From Paucimonas lemoignei (GTDB taxonomy: Bacteria; Pseudomonadota; Gammaproteobacteria; Burkholderiales; Burkholderiaceae_D): a stretch of 64,000 nt of DNA. The notes below the pieces were generated by a model. That model was given only the letters and a program-made list of their open reading frames with translations, had not been told where the DNA came from and searched no databases. The stretch spans positions 62,001-126,000 of the forward strand of contig NZ_SLZQ01000005.1 in the NCBI RefSeq assembly GCF_004342585.1, written 5' to 3'. Position 1 is the stretch's first letter. Every line of letters starts with the position of its first letter. A program made the translations under genes and the position numbers. Positions 38,645 to 48,197 of this stretch are shown here, one piece after another.

Positions 38645-39340
38645 TCAAGGCAATTCAGCCGACCCCATGCGACGCAAAATCAGCCCTGCGCGACGGGTGA
38701 GATAGCCGGAATTGCGATGCTTGTCATAGAAACGCGGATTGGGCAGCATGACGGCCAGCCGCGCAGCCTGGCTTGCCGTCAGGTTGGCCGCGCTGGTGCC
38801 AAAATAATGGCGTGCAGCCGCTTCGGCGCCGAACACGCCTTCGCCCCACTCCACGACATTCAAGTAGATTTCAAAAATCCGTTCCTTGCTCATCCAGAAT
38901 TCGAGCATGTAAGTGATGACGAATTCCTGAGCCTTGCGCAAATAGCTGCGCTCACCCGACAGGAAAAGGTTCTTGGCCAGCTGCTGCGTGATGGTCGAGC
39001 CGCCGGCCACGACCTTGCCTTTCTTGATGTTTTTTTCGTAGGCCTTTTGCAGGGCATCCCAATCCACGCCTTCATGCTCGGAAAAGTTCGCATCTTCGGA
39101 AGCGATGATGGCGCGCTTGAGATTGCGCGAAATTTGCGCATACGGCACCCACTTGTGCTTCAGCTTGAAGTTCGGGTTCTTTTCTTGCAGGATGTTTTGC
39201 TGCTGGCGCATGAAAGCGGTCGAGCCCGGGTTGAAATACACCCACCAGCCAATCTGCAGAAAAAAATATAGCTGCGCCAGCAGCACCAGCAGTATTGGCG
39301 CGGCGATGATCCAGAACAGCAGCTTGCGCGGCAACCTCAT
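38645..39340 (-). CDS. mtgA: Monofunctional peptidoglycan glycosyltransferase
   Basis: A 231-residue GT51 enzyme polymerising lipid II. One N-terminal TM ([22 protein letters not shown]), then the GT51 motifs: [15 protein letters not shown] (about 96, catalytic Glu), [27 protein letters not shown] (about 129) and ILEIYLN-type [29 protein letters not shown] (about 170). No transpeptidase domain. Its ATG overlaps the stop of aroE (39337-39340), so translation is coupled. Confidence 0.96.
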   Translation of the reverse strand: MRLPRKLLFWIIAAPILLVLLAQLYFFLQIGWWVYFNPGSTAFMRQQQNILQEKNPNFKLKHKWVPYAQISRNLKRAIIASEDANFSEHEGVDWDALQKAYEKNIKKGKVVAGGSTITQQLAKNLFLSGERSYLRKAQEFVITYMLEFWMSKERIFEIYLNVVEWGEGVFGAEAAARHYFGTSAANLTASQAARLAVMLPNPRFYDKHRNSGYLTRRAGLILRRMGSAELP

Positions 39341-40152
39341 TGCGCCTGCAATTGCTGCCGCAGCGCCTGATACACCGAAGCTGTGGCGGGACGCACGCCG
39401 CGCCAGATGAAGAATGCCTCGGCGGCCTGCTCCACCAGCATGCCCAGCCCGTCACGCACGGCAGCACCCTGCTGCGCGGCGAAACGCATGAAGGCAGTTG
39501 GTTCTTTCCCGTACATCATGTCGTAGGCCAGTGTCTGCTTGCCGAATAGCGCGGGCGCCAGCGGCGGGATATCGCCGGCCAGGCTGGCCGACGTGGCATT
39601 GATGATCAGGTCGAATTCGCCCTGGATCTCATCGAAACTGCGAGCTTGGATACGGCCGCCGAATTGCGCGGCAAGCTCCTGCGCACGGGCAGCGGTACGA
39701 TTGGAAACAACCAGCTCCGCCGGCGAATGCTCTAGAATCGGCAGGATGACGCCACGTGCAGCACCGCCTGCCCCCACCAGCAAGACCCGACGGTTGGCAA
39801 TCGGTTGTCCTGCATTGGTGACGATATCGGTTACCAGGCCGATGCCATCGGTATTGTCGCCACGGATAAGGTCGTCATCGAAGACCAGGGTATTGACCGC
39901 GCCGGCCACCTGGGCACGCGCAGTCAGCTCGGTGGCCAAGTCATACGCTTCCAGCTTAAATGGCACCGTCACGTTGGCGCCCTTGCCGCCAGCCTGGATG
40001 AACTCCTGCACGCTCAGGGCAAAGCCATCGAGCGGAGCAAGAATGCGCTCATAGTGCAAATCCTGGCCTGTCTGGGCAGCAAAGCGGGCATGGATTTCCG
40101 GCGACTTGCTGTGGGCGATCGGATTGCCGAAGACGGCGTAGCGGTCTGTCAT
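39337..40152 (-). CDS. aroE: Shikimate dehydrogenase (NADP+)
   Basis: A 271-residue enzyme reducing 3-dehydroshikimate. The start [21 protein letters not shown] at 40152 fits the family; the longer open frame is not homologous. [16 protein letters not shown] (about 62) holds the catalytic Lys, NTDGIGLV the partner Asp (about 102), and [14 protein letters not shown] (about 128) the NADP-binding loop. It follows a TonB-like gene by 40 bp and overlaps mtgA. Confidence 0.96.
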   Translation of the reverse strand: MTDRYAVFGNPIAHSKSPEIHARFAAQTGQDLHYERILAPLDGFALSVQEFIQAGGKGANVTVPFKLEAYDLATELTARAQVAGAVNTLVFDDDLIRGDNTDGIGLVTDIVTNAGQPIANRRVLLVGAGGAARGVILPILEHSPAELVVSNRTAARAQELAAQFGGRIQARSFDEIQGEFDLIINATSASLAGDIPPLAPALFGKQTLAYDMMYGKEPTAFMRFAAQQGAAVRDGLGMLVEQAAEAFFIWRGVRPATASVYQALRQQLQAQ

Positions 40153-40192
40153 GGTTAGCTTCGATGAAAGTTGGAGCAACGCGGGATGATGA

Positions 40193-41203
40193 TCAATTGC
40201 CTCGCAATTCCGTCTCGAGCGCTTCCTCTCGGGTGAACTTGAACCTGGTGTACACCACCCACACATCGTCCTTGTCGGTCGAACGCATGTTGTTGGGGAA
40301 GCGCGCAAATGGCGCGGCACGACGGACGATGCGCACCGCGGCCTCATCCAGCGCCCGGTTGCCGGAAGAATGCTCTACCTGCGGCCCACCCTCTTTTTCG
40401 TAAATGCTGCCATCCTGGAAAATCGGGATCGAGACCACCAGTTCGCCATACAGCTTCTTGCCATCCTTTTGCGGGAAATTCAGGGTGCCGATCTTTTCGA
40501 TGCGCTGCTTGACCCCATCGTAGTACATGGCATACCCGACTTCCTGGGTGCTGGGGCTGATGCGGGTCTTGCGCGGACGACTGTTCTCATCCTGGATTCG
40601 CCGATTGATTTCGGCTTCCTGGCGCGCCAGCATGCGCGCGCTGTCGAACATATCGGCGCCGTTCGGCTGCGGCAGTTCGCGCGGCTTGACGGTTTCGGTG
40701 ACTTGCGGGACGGCTAAGGGCGCCTTCTTGTGCATCTGCTCGAGCAGCTTGCGCTGCTGCTCTTCCAGCTCGACGATGCGCCGCTTGGCAGCCTTGGCAT
40801 TTTCACCATCTTCGGATTTTTGCATGTCCGGCAAGGGCGAACTGGCTCGGCCGGCATCGGCATTGCCGCCGCCGTCGAGGTTGGCTTGCGCCAGCGCCTG
40901 GGCCTTGACCGGCTTCTTGTCATGCTTGGCATTGACCAGGATTACTTCGAGTCCGGGATCGGCCGGCTTGAGCTTGAATGCGTCCGGCGCGGTAAAACGC
41001 ACTGCCAGCAGAGCGGCATGCAGGGCCACGGAAACGGTGACGGCAATGGTGAGCGGCAGGTTTTGCGATAAAGACTTCACACGCACACTGAAAGGCAATT
41101 GGAACAGGGATTTTACGATAAAGCCTGGCGATTCATGCCAGACTTTATCGATTGTCGCCTTGCGGCGCCAGATCTGTAGCTGAAGTGACACTATTCTGTC
41201 CAT
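40193..41203 (-). CDS. TonB C-terminal domain protein (energy-transducer-like)
   Basis: A protein of up to 336 residues. One TM near the N-terminus ([20 protein letters not shown]), a long polar Lys/Glu/Gln-rich and partly coiled-coil middle ([22 protein letters not shown]), and a C-terminal TonB-like beta domain ([19 protein letters not shown]...[23 protein letters not shown]). No ExbB/ExbD is adjacent, so partner and receptor are unknown. The start is uncertain: the ATG at 41203 overlaps the RNB gene by 59 bp and a hairpin (41116-41150) lies inside that stretch, while GTG codons at 41086 or 41080 would give a shorter protein beginning just before the TM. Confidence 0.85.
   Translation of the reverse strand: MDRIVSLQLQIWRRKATIDKVWHESPGFIVKSLFQLPFSVRVKSLSQNLPLTIAVTVSVALHAALLAVRFTAPDAFKLKPADPGLEVILVNAKHDKKPVKAQALAQANLDGGGNADAGRASSPLPDMQKSEDGENAKAAKRRIVELEEQQRKLLEQMHKKAPLAVPQVTETVKPRELPQPNGADMFDSARMLARQEAEINRRIQDENSRPRKTRISPSTQEVGYAMYYDGVKQRIEKIGTLNFPQKDGKKLYGELVVSIPIFQDGSIYEKEGGPQVEHSSGNRALDEAAVRIVRRAAPFARFPNNMRSTDKDDVWVVYTRFKFTREEALETELRGN
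41116..41150 (-). terminator. Hairpin spanning the RNB-gene stop codon
   Basis: CGATAAAG..CTGGC pairs with GCCAG.CTTTATCG around a short loop, and the RNB gene's TAA is in the first arm. Only a weak T-rich tail follows on the minus strand, so this may be an attenuator or 3'-end stabiliser rather than a full terminator. Confidence 0.5.
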
Positions 41204-43229
41204 CGGCCGGCGACGGAGATTCAGAAGCTGTAGTCACTTCTGCATCAGCTTCCGCCTCCACGAGGGCTTCGGCAGGTTCATCCTGCACCGCTTCTTCGAG
41301 CACCTCTTCAGCCAAGGCAGCATCGGCCTGCACCTGCAGCACTTCCACCAGGCGCGCCTCGACGGACAGATCCACCTCATCCCAGCGCAGCAGATCCAAT
41401 ACCACCTGGCTGCCGCGCGGCGTGGCCGGCATGCCGGGCAAGCGAATGATCAAGGGAATATCGACGAGGCGCAGCACGTCATCCTTCAGCACCACGGCAT
41501 TGACCCGCGTGGCCTTCTCCTGCCCCAGCCATCGCAAACACCAGTAACGCTCCATATTGGTCTGGAAATCGGCATAGCCCGCGTATGCCGCGTCGAACGC
41601 GGAAACGATGGCGAACAAATCGGCATCCTTGGGCTTGAACGGCGCAGCCAGCGGCGCGGCCACGCCATGCTCGACACAGGCCAGGATTTGCCACTGGTTG
41701 ACGAGGTCGGTGTAGCGCCGCAGCGGCGAGGTGCTCCAGGCATACTGGTCCACGCCCAGGCCCTGGTGGGGCGCGGCATGAGTCAGCATACGCACCTGCA
41801 TGCGCGCAGCCCAGCCGCCGTTGCCGCCGCCTTGTGCGCGATAAATGCCGGGCACGCCATGGTCATGCATCAGCTTGCCCCAGGTGCTATTCGCGAAAAT
41901 CATCAGCTCGGCGACGATCTTGTCGAGCGGCGCGCCGCGCTTCCTGCGCAAGATCGTGACGATGTCGTTTTCGACATAGAAATTGAAATCGACGCGATTG
42001 GCCTGTTCAGGCTTCAGGCCGAAGCTTTCGCGCTTGGCCATGCGCCCTTTTTCCAACACCTGCGCCCATTGCCACAATAGCGAGAGTTCATGCTTGTAGG
42101 GATAGTCGCCGCTACCGGCTGCCAGCGCCTCTTCCGTGACCTGGTCATCGAGCTCGTTGTGACGCAGGTTGGCGGCAATCGGCACCAGTTCGGCGCGGGT
42201 TTCCGTGGACAGCACGCTCCAGTCGCCCGGGTCCAGCGTGGCATACAGCGATACGGCCGGGCGCGGCGCTCCTTCCGCGAGGGTAAAGGCATCGACGACT
42301 TCATCCGGCAGCATGGTAATTTTGTCACCGGGCATATACACCGTCGACATGCGCTGGCGGGCGATGGCTTCGATGGCATCGTTGCGCTGGATGCCCAACG
42401 CCGGCGCGGCGATATGAATACCGATCTTCAGCTTGCCATCTGCCAGCGCGGTGACCGACAAGGCATCGTCGATTTCCGTGGTCGTGACATCGTCGATGGA
42501 AAACGCCTGCACATCGGCAGTCGGCAACGACGACATGGCAGGAATCTGCACCGTCGGGAAGCCCGTGCCTTTCGGGAAATGCTCGAACAGGAAGCGGGAA
42601 AGATGCAAGTCCTTGGGCGAAGCAATGCCGCCAACGGACAGCATCAGCCTTGCCGGGCTGGTTTGCAGCTCGGCGCAGGCCGCTTCCAGGGCCTTGTATT
42701 CAATACTGTTCTTGTCCGGCTTGTAGAGCAGTTGCATGGCCAATGGCCGCATGGCTTCCGGCAAGCGCCCGGCCTTGAGTTCATCGACGTACTGTGCCTG
42801 CACCAGGGCCTGCTGTTTTTTCTTTTCGATGCCCGCCAGCGCCGCCTTCAGGGATGCTTCCGGCGCCGCCTTGTAGCGTCCCTTGCCCTTGCGGTAGAAG
42901 TACATCGGCGCGCCATGCAGCTTCATCAGCAAGCCGGCGGCTTCATGCGGCAACGGCGCATGGCCGAAGTATTCGGCGCCCAGCTCGGCGAATCCGAATT
43001 CATCCTGCCCTGCCACTTCCCACAGGAAGTCGAGATCGAGTTCATCACCCAGCACCTGCGCCTGCCGCATCAACTCCGCGGGATCGGGCGACGCAAACTG
43101 CAGCAGCACATCCTTGGCCTTGACCTTGGCGCGCTTGCCGCTTACCAGTTCGACCTGGTAAGCCTCGCCCTGTTGGGCAAGCACGGTGCCTGCCTTGAAA
43201 TCGCCGGATTCTTCAAAAAATAAATTCAT
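41145..43229 (-). CDS. RNase II family 3'-5' exoribonuclease (RNB domain)
   Basis: A 694-residue RNB-domain protein. The catalytic acidic cluster is AFSIDDVTTTEIDDALSV (about 240-257), followed by IGIHIAAPALGI. Other RNB blocks include KITMLPDEV, an ARMQVRMLTHAAPHQGLGVDQYAWSTSPLRRYTDLVNQWQ region (about 480-520) with the RNA-binding Tyr/Arg, and a C-terminal S1-like part. The last 60 residues are an acidic Ala/Glu-rich tail. Closer to the betaproteobacterial RNase II-like group than to RNase R, judging by length and lack of a basic tail. Ends in a hairpin. Confidence 0.92.
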   Translation of the reverse strand: MNLFFEESGDFKAGTVLAQQGEAYQVELVSGKRAKVKAKDVLLQFASPDPAELMRQAQVLGDELDLDFLWEVAGQDEFGFAELGAEYFGHAPLPHEAAGLLMKLHGAPMYFYRKGKGRYKAAPEASLKAALAGIEKKKQQALVQAQYVDELKAGRLPEAMRPLAMQLLYKPDKNSIEYKALEAACAELQTSPARLMLSVGGIASPKDLHLSRFLFEHFPKGTGFPTVQIPAMSSLPTADVQAFSIDDVTTTEIDDALSVTALADGKLKIGIHIAAPALGIQRNDAIEAIARQRMSTVYMPGDKITMLPDEVVDAFTLAEGAPRPAVSLYATLDPGDWSVLSTETRAELVPIAANLRHNELDDQVTEEALAAGSGDYPYKHELSLLWQWAQVLEKGRMAKRESFGLKPEQANRVDFNFYVENDIVTILRRKRGAPLDKIVAELMIFANSTWGKLMHDHGVPGIYRAQGGGNGGWAARMQVRMLTHAAPHQGLGVDQYAWSTSPLRRYTDLVNQWQILACVEHGVAAPLAAPFKPKDADLFAIVSAFDAAYAGYADFQTNMERYWCLRWLGQEKATRVNAVVLKDDVLRLVDIPLIIRLPGMPATPRGSQVVLDLLRWDEVDLSVEARLVEVLQVQADAALAEEVLEEAVQDEPAEALVEAEADAEVTTASESPSPADGQNSVTSATDLAPQGDNR

Positions 43230-43237
43230 TGCGTGCT

Positions 43238-43909
43238 CTAATTATGGGTGGCGGCGAGTTCGCCAGTAGCCACCGGGGCTGGTATGGTAGGGCTGCTGGC
43301 CTTGCGCATTTCACGCAATATCTGGCCGGCATGCCGCAGGCTGTCCTGCAAAGGTGAGAGATGATTCAGCGCCGGCAGAAATACTTCCGTCACCAGCAAC
43401 GTCCCGTTTCGCCGCCGGAACAGGCAGCGCCTCGCCAGTAGTGACTGAGGGAATTCGGTAACGCCAATAGCCGCGGCAGCACGCTGCCACAACGGGTGGC
43501 CGGCACGCAAGCGGGCATACATCAGCTCGCCGCGCTCGACTTGCGGATCGCAAAACAAAGTAAAACCCAGCGAACGCTCGCCCAGGTTGCCGAAAAATGG
43601 CCAGTCGTTGGCAGACGCATGAAGCGGCACGACGGTATGAGCGAACACGACTGGCGCACCATCGCAACGCAGCAAGACTTCACGCTCCTGCACGCCGATG
43701 CGACGCGTTAATTCCAGCTCGCGATATTCGTCGGCCAGCACCATGCCGCGCCGCTGATGCAGGCGTTGCACGCGGAATTGCCGGCAATGCGCCGCCAGCT
43801 TCACCGTCAACGACACGCGATCGGTGAGCCAATGACGCATATGCGCTGGCGGATTGACCCCATTGACATGTGAAACCCATGCTGCATGACTGCTTGCATG
43901 CAAGATCAC
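43238..43909 (-). CDS. ubiC: Chorismate lyase (ubiquinone synthesis)
   Basis: A 223-residue UbiC-family protein that would cleave chorismate to 4-hydroxybenzoate and pyruvate. LRCDGAPVVFAHTVVPL (about 83-99) matches the family's LLCADGEPWLAGRTVVPV. LGFTLFCDPQVERGELMYARL and RRCLFRRRNGTLLVTEVFLPAL near the C-terminus match the RDFIE..[21 protein letters not shown] region. I choose the GTG at 43909: it has GGAGG six bases upstream and overlaps the esterase stop (GTGA, 43906-43909). Length is longer than E. coli UbiC (165) by about 60 residues. Confidence 0.88.
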   Translation of the reverse strand: MILHASSHAAWVSHVNGVNPPAHMRHWLTDRVSLTVKLAAHCRQFRVQRLHQRRGMVLADEYRELELTRRIGVQEREVLLRCDGAPVVFAHTVVPLHASANDWPFFGNLGERSLGFTLFCDPQVERGELMYARLRAGHPLWQRAAAAIGVTEFPQSLLARRCLFRRRNGTLLVTEVFLPALNHLSPLQDSLRHAGQILREMRKASSPTIPAPVATGELAATHN

Positions 43910-44490
43910 TGACTGCCTCCGCCGGCGATGCCGCAAAACGCCAGCACGTCATCCATATAGTCGGCAAAGTCGGACAGTCCATGATCGCTGCCCTCGATGA
44001 CATGTTGCCGCGCCGACGGGTAATGCGCCGTCATCTCGCGCCAGTCGAGCACTTCGTCACCGGTGGCGGCGATCAGAAAATAGCGCTGCGGCCGAGTGGT
44101 AGCCGACACCGCTAATGCCTGCAGCTCGGCGATGTATTCATGCTTGAATTCGAACGGCTCATCGGAATGGTATGCCGTGGTCACACCGACATAGCGCTCC
44201 AGATCGCGCGGCGGCTTGACCGCGGGATTGAGCAGCACCGCGCGGCAGCCGGTCTGCTCAGCCAGCCAGGTGGCGTAGAAGCCGCCCAGCGAGGAACCGA
44301 TCAGGGTCAATTCTTGCGGCGGCACACCCTTGATCAATTGCTGCGCCAGTTCGATTGCCTGACGCGGCGAGGCTGGCAATTGCGGGCAGACATATTCATT
44401 ACCGCGCCCGAGTTCGCGCAAACGCTCACCCAAAAGGCGCGCCTTGAACGATTGCGGGGACGAGCGGAAACCGTGCAGATACAGAATCAT
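43906..44490 (-). CDS. YqiA/YcfP-type alpha/beta-fold esterase
   Basis: A 194-residue small hydrolase. MILYLHGFRSSPQSFKA is the oxyanion-hole start, LIGSSLGGFYATWLAE (about 80-95) the nucleophile elbow with Ser in GSSLG, TGDEVLDWREM (about 151) carries the acid, and EGSDHGLSDFADY (about 174) the His. Substrate is unknown; YqiA of E. coli is an esterase on short acyl esters. It abuts the mpl stop (one base after it) and overlaps ubiC. Confidence 0.9.
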   Translation of the reverse strand: MILYLHGFRSSPQSFKARLLGERLRELGRGNEYVCPQLPASPRQAIELAQQLIKGVPPQELTLIGSSLGGFYATWLAEQTGCRAVLLNPAVKPPRDLERYVGVTTAYHSDEPFEFKHEYIAELQALAVSATTRPQRYFLIAATGDEVLDWREMTAHYPSARQHVIEGSDHGLSDFADYMDDVLAFCGIAGGGSQ

Positions 44491-45882
44491 TTACTTTTGC
44501 GTTGCGGCCCCGAGGGCGTCCAGCAGTTTCTGATGCACGCCGCCGAACCCGCCATTACTCATGACCAGGATGTGGTCGCCGGGACGAGCGGCATACGAGA
44601 CAGCCGCAACCAGTGTGCCCAGCTCGTCAAACGCTTGCGCCTTGGCGCCCAGCGGCGAGAGTGCCGCGCCCAGATCCCAGCCGAGCGCATCCTTGCCGCT
44701 GCCCTTGGCGCCGTAGCCGAAAACCAGGTCGGCGTCGGTCAGGCTGCCCGGCAAGGCATCCTTCATCGTGCCCAGCTTCATGGTATTCGAACGCGGCTCG
44801 AGCACGGCCAGAATACGTGCCCTGCCGACCTTCTTGCGCAAGCCCGCCACCGTGGTGGTGATCGCGGTGGGATGGTGCGCAAAGTCGTCGTAGACGGCGA
44901 TATCGTTGACGGTGCCGCGCAATTCCATGCGCCGTTTGACATTCTCGAAACGTCCCAGCGATTCGATCGCCTGCGCCACCGGCACACCGACATGACGCGT
45001 GGCGGCGATCGCTGCCAGGCCATTCATGCGGTTATGCGCGCCGGACAGCTCCCAGCGCACCGTGCCGGCCTTCTCGCCCTTGAAGATCACATCGAAGCTG
45101 CCATCGGCATGTTCGGTCAGCGCCCAATCGTTTTGCGCATCATCGCCGAACCATTCCGCGTCGCTCCAGCAGCCGCGCTGAATCACACGCTTGAGCGATT
45201 CTTCATTGCCATTGACGACCACTCGACCAACACCGGGCACAGTGCGCACCAGATGGTGGAACTGGGTCTCGATGGCCGCCAGGTCCGGGAAAATATCGGC
45301 GTGGTCGTATTCGAGGTTGTTCAGAATGGCGGTCTTGGCGTGGTAATGGACGAACTTGCTGCGCTTGTCGAAAAATGCCGTATCGTATTCATCCGCTTCG
45401 ATGACGAAAAACGGTGAAGCGGCATCCGCCCCACCAAGACGCGCGGAAATCCCGAAATTCATCGGCACGCCGCCGATCAAAAAGCCCGGGGCATAACCGG
45501 CATCTTCCAGAATCCACGCCAGCATGGAAGACGTCGTAGTCTTGCCGTGCGTACCCGCCACCGCCAGGACCCATTTGCCTTGCAGGATATGCTCGCCGAT
45601 CCATTGCGGACCGGAGGTATAGGGCAGACCGCGGTTGAGGATTTCTTCCATCAGCGGATTGCCGCGCGAGACCACGTTACCGATGACAAACAGGTCCGGC
45701 TTCAGATTGATCTGCTCCGGCCCGAATCCCTCGATCAATTCGATTCCCTGAGCTTCGAGCTGGGTGCTCATTGGCGGATAAACGTTGGCGTCACAACCGG
45801 TTACCTTATGGCCGGCCTGTTTGGCCAGCACGGCGAGGCCTCCCATGAAGGTGCCGCAAATGCCGAGGATATGTATATGCAT
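44491..45882 (-). CDS. mpl: UDP-MurNAc:L-Ala-gamma-D-Glu-meso-DAP ligase
   Basis: A 463-residue Mur-ligase-family enzyme that re-attaches recycled murein tripeptide to UDP-MurNAc. MHIHILGICGTFMGGLAVLAKQ is the diagnostic Mpl start. The ATP loop VAGTHGKTTTSSMLAW is at about 108, and VIEADEYDTAFFDKRSKF near 175 separates it from MurC. YDDFAHHPTAITTTV is near 345. The start at 45882 discards an upstream extension. It functions with AmpD (59589) in wall recycling. Divergent from the hypothetical gene at 45952. Confidence 0.95.
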   Translation of the reverse strand: MHIHILGICGTFMGGLAVLAKQAGHKVTGCDANVYPPMSTQLEAQGIELIEGFGPEQINLKPDLFVIGNVVSRGNPLMEEILNRGLPYTSGPQWIGEHILQGKWVLAVAGTHGKTTTSSMLAWILEDAGYAPGFLIGGVPMNFGISARLGGADAASPFFVIEADEYDTAFFDKRSKFVHYHAKTAILNNLEYDHADIFPDLAAIETQFHHLVRTVPGVGRVVVNGNEESLKRVIQRGCWSDAEWFGDDAQNDWALTEHADGSFDVIFKGEKAGTVRWELSGAHNRMNGLAAIAATRHVGVPVAQAIESLGRFENVKRRMELRGTVNDIAVYDDFAHHPTAITTTVAGLRKKVGRARILAVLEPRSNTMKLGTMKDALPGSLTDADLVFGYGAKGSGKDALGWDLGAALSPLGAKAQAFDELGTLVAAVSYAARPGDHILVMSNGGFGGVHQKLLDALGAATQK

Positions 45883-45951
45883 GTCGAAAACCAGTGAAAA
45901 ACAAGATTCTACCCGAGCCGCGCCTTGCCATTGGTCGGGTATCATGTGGAT

Positions 45952-46569
45952 ATGGCTTCTCCATTCTCTTCTGATACCGAATTGCTGCGCGCGGAAATCG
46001 CCGCCGCCGCTGCCCGCCTGATTGCAGAAGACGGGCTTGATTACAATACGGCAAAACGTAAAGCTGCCAAGCAGATTCTTGGAAATAACAAGGTGCGAGG
46101 CGATATCTTGCCAGACAATGCCCAGCTTGAAGAAGAAGTCCGTGCGTATAACGCGATATTTTTTGGCGATACCCAGCCGGCCAGGCTATTACATCTGCGC
46201 CAGGTGGCATTGGCTTTGATGCAAGAGTTGGGACAATTCGGCCCCTACTTGACCGGCGCAGTATTGAATGGCACAGCCGGCGAACATTCCGACATTCACC
46301 TGCACTTATTTGTAGACAGTCCCAAAGACGTTGAAATATTCCTATTAAATAAAGGGGTGCAGTTCGAAGTGAGTGAAGCGCCGCATCCGGTCTCCCGCCG
46401 CGATCCCATTGAAACCCTGAGCTTCATGTGGCGGCGGGAAGGCGCGCACCTCACCTTGTATCCTGCTGAAGACATGCGACAAGTTAAAGCAGCAAGAGAT
46501 GGCCGCATCATCGAGCGCGCCGATATCGAGGGCGTGATCGCCTTGCTGAATGAAAGTGAAAATCAATGA
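45952..46569 (+). CDS. Nucleotidyltransferase-like conserved hypothetical protein
   Basis: A 205-residue protein. The N-terminal helices (ELLRAEIAAAAARLIAEDGLDYNTAKRKAAKQIL) look like a small helical domain. The middle, GPYLTGAVLNGTAGEHSDIHLHLFVDSPKDVEIFLL, has the shape of a minimal nucleotidyltransferase core (G-S, then D-x-D), but the second acidic residue is His and the Gly-Ser is GT, so activity is doubtful. I have seen homologues beside mpl in related genomes but know no function. It overlaps the following tlpA-like gene (ATGA). Base composition is visibly less GC-rich than its surroundings. Confidence 0.85.
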   Translation: MASPFSSDTELLRAEIAAAAARLIAEDGLDYNTAKRKAAKQILGNNKVRGDILPDNAQLEEEVRAYNAIFFGDTQPARLLHLRQVALALMQELGQFGPYLTGAVLNGTAGEHSDIHLHLFVDSPKDVEIFLLNKGVQFEVSEAPHPVSRRDPIETLSFMWRREGAHLTLYPAEDMRQVKAARDGRIIERADIEGVIALLNESENQ

Positions 46570-47090
46570 AAAAAGAAATCTGGCTGCTTGGGATCGTTGC
46601 TTTGGTTTGCGGGGCAATCGGTGTATTTGTCGGGCTTCACAAATGGCAAGATCCTTCTCCCCCTGCCGGAACATCGCACTACTTTTTTAACCAGGCTTTG
46701 CCGGACTTGGAGAATAACAACAAGAAACTGTCGGAATTTCAAGGCAAGCTGCTACTTGTTAACTTTTGGGCAACATGGTGTGCGCCGTGTGTAGAAGAGA
46801 TGCCCGAATTGTCTGCGTTGCATGACTCGGCAGAATTCAAGAATTTGCAGGTTGTCGGCATAGGCATCGATTCGGCCAACAACATGAAGGAATTTGCCGG
46901 CAAATATAAGATTTCCTATCCTATATATGTAGCAGGCATGGCTGGAATCGATATGGCCAAGAAAATGGGAAATCAACAGGGTGGGTTGCCTTTCACGATC
47001 CTGTTTGCGCCGGACGGCAGTGTTAAAAAGACTTATCTTGGCCGCCTCAATATGGAAACAGTCCGCAAGGATCTCGCCTCTTTTTCCTGA
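46566..47090 (+). CDS. TlpA-family membrane-anchored thiol:disulfide oxidoreductase
   Basis: A 174-residue thioredoxin-fold protein. One N-terminal membrane anchor (IWLLGIVALVCGAIGVFVGL), then the active site WCAPC (C72, C75) in LLLVNFWATWCAPCVEEMPEL, and the cis-Pro loop GGLPFTILFAPDG (about 142). The enzyme faces the periplasm, probably reducing disulfides, for example in cytochrome c maturation. It is translationally coupled to the upstream gene. Lower GC than neighbours. Confidence 0.92.
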   Translation: MKKEIWLLGIVALVCGAIGVFVGLHKWQDPSPPAGTSHYFFNQALPDLENNNKKLSEFQGKLLLVNFWATWCAPCVEEMPELSALHDSAEFKNLQVVGIGIDSANNMKEFAGKYKISYPIYVAGMAGIDMAKKMGNQQGGLPFTILFAPDGSVKKTYLGRLNMETVRKDLASFS

Positions 47091-47168
47091 TTTGTGCTTT
47101 TCTTCTTGCCAATGCACGCCATTTAACGGCAAAATTCGCCCCACCTCGTCAAATGAAGTCATTATTTA

Positions 47169-47606
47169 ATGGCAAAAAAGTTATTACTTCTTAATGGTCC
47201 CAACCTGAATCTGCTCGGTACTCGCGAGCCGGAGATTTATGGCTCGACTACTTTGACTGACGTGGAAAAGTTTGCGCAGGAAACTGCACAGAAAGCTGGT
47301 GCATCGCTGGTTTGCTTTCAAAGCAACCATGAGGGCGCACTGATTGATCGCATCCATGCTGCCCGCACCGAAGGAATTGATGCCATCGTTATCAATCCAG
47401 GCGGATTGACCCATACCAGTGTGGCCTTGCGCGACGCCTTGGCCGGAGTCGCGCTCCCCTTTGTGGAAGTTCATATCTCGAATATCCATCAACGGGAAGC
47501 ATTCCGGCATCACTCTTTTCTTTCCGATATTGCCCGAGGCGTCATATGCGGCCTGGGTATCGACGGTTACAATGCGGCAATCGAATTTGCCGCCAAAAAG
47601 CTATAA
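47169..47606 (+). CDS. aroQ: 3-dehydroquinate dehydratase, type II
   Basis: A 145-residue dodecameric enzyme of the shikimate pathway. [21 protein letters not shown] (6-26) carries the catalytic Tyr and Arg, [13 protein letters not shown] is near 50, [17 protein letters not shown] near 76, and [19 protein letters not shown] near 98 contains the catalytic His. Followed by accB, an order common in proteobacteria. Confidence 0.96.
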   Translation: MAKKLLLLNGPNLNLLGTREPEIYGSTTLTDVEKFAQETAQKAGASLVCFQSNHEGALIDRIHAARTEGIDAIVINPGGLTHTSVALRDALAGVALPFVEVHISNIHQREAFRHHSFLSDIARGVICGLGIDGYNAAIEFAAKKL

Positions 47607-47632
47607 GTTCCCTCATTTGTTGCCAAGTATCT

Positions 47633-47638
47633 TATAAT
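47633..47638 (+). promoter_or_regulatory. Candidate -10 element of the accBC promoter
   Basis: A perfect TATAAT lies in the 84-bp gap between aroQ and accB, 52 bases before the accB ATG. No good -35 is found at the usual distance, so this is weak support for a promoter. Confidence 0.35.
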
Positions 47639-47690
47639 CGCGACAATCTTGGGTTTTAAAATTTTGCAGAATTACGCTAAGGGATATGCC

Positions 47691-48164
47691 ATGGACCTCA
47701 GAAAACTGAAAACCTTGATCGATTTGGTCGCTGAATCGGATATCGCCGAACTCGAAGTGACCGAAGGCGAAAGCAAGGTCCGCATCGTCAAATCAGGCGG
47801 CGCGCCGCAAAACCAGGTCGTGATGATGCAGCCGCAGGCGGCGCAATTCCCATCGTCCGCTCCGGCCAGCGCCCCCGTGGCAGCTGTGCCGGCCGCACCT
47901 GCAGCCGCTCCGGCCGCAGAAGAAATCCAGGGCCACGTCGTGAAGTCACCGATGGTCGGCACTTTCTACCGAGCTTCCTCCCCGGGCGCGGCACCGTTCG
48001 TGGATGTAGGTTCGTCCGTCAAGCAGGGCGACACCCTGTGCATCATCGAAGCCATGAAATTGCTGAACGAGATCGACGCCGAAGTCTCGGGCGTGGTCAA
48101 GCAAATTCTGGTCGAGAATGGTCAACCGGTTGAATTCGGCCAACCACTGTTCGTTATCGGCTAA
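47691..48164 (+). CDS. accB: Biotin carboxyl carrier protein of acetyl-CoA carboxylase
   Basis: A 157-residue BCCP. N-terminal [27 protein letters not shown], a Pro/Ala-rich flexible linker (about 50-80), and the C-terminal biotinyl domain with EAMKLLNEI; the biotinylated lysine is K123. I use the ATG at 47691, preceded by AAGGG, rather than the longer frame. It works with AccC encoded 33 bp downstream. AccA and AccD are not in the window. Confidence 0.97.
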   Translation: MDLRKLKTLIDLVAESDIAELEVTEGESKVRIVKSGGAPQNQVVMMQPQAAQFPSSAPASAPVAAVPAAPAAAPAAEEIQGHVVKSPMVGTFYRASSPGAAPFVDVGSSVKQGDTLCIIEAMKLLNEIDAEVSGVVKQILVENGQPVEFGQPLFVIG

Positions 48165-48197
48165 GCCGCTGCTCCTTGATGCTCACCTCTGTTTACT

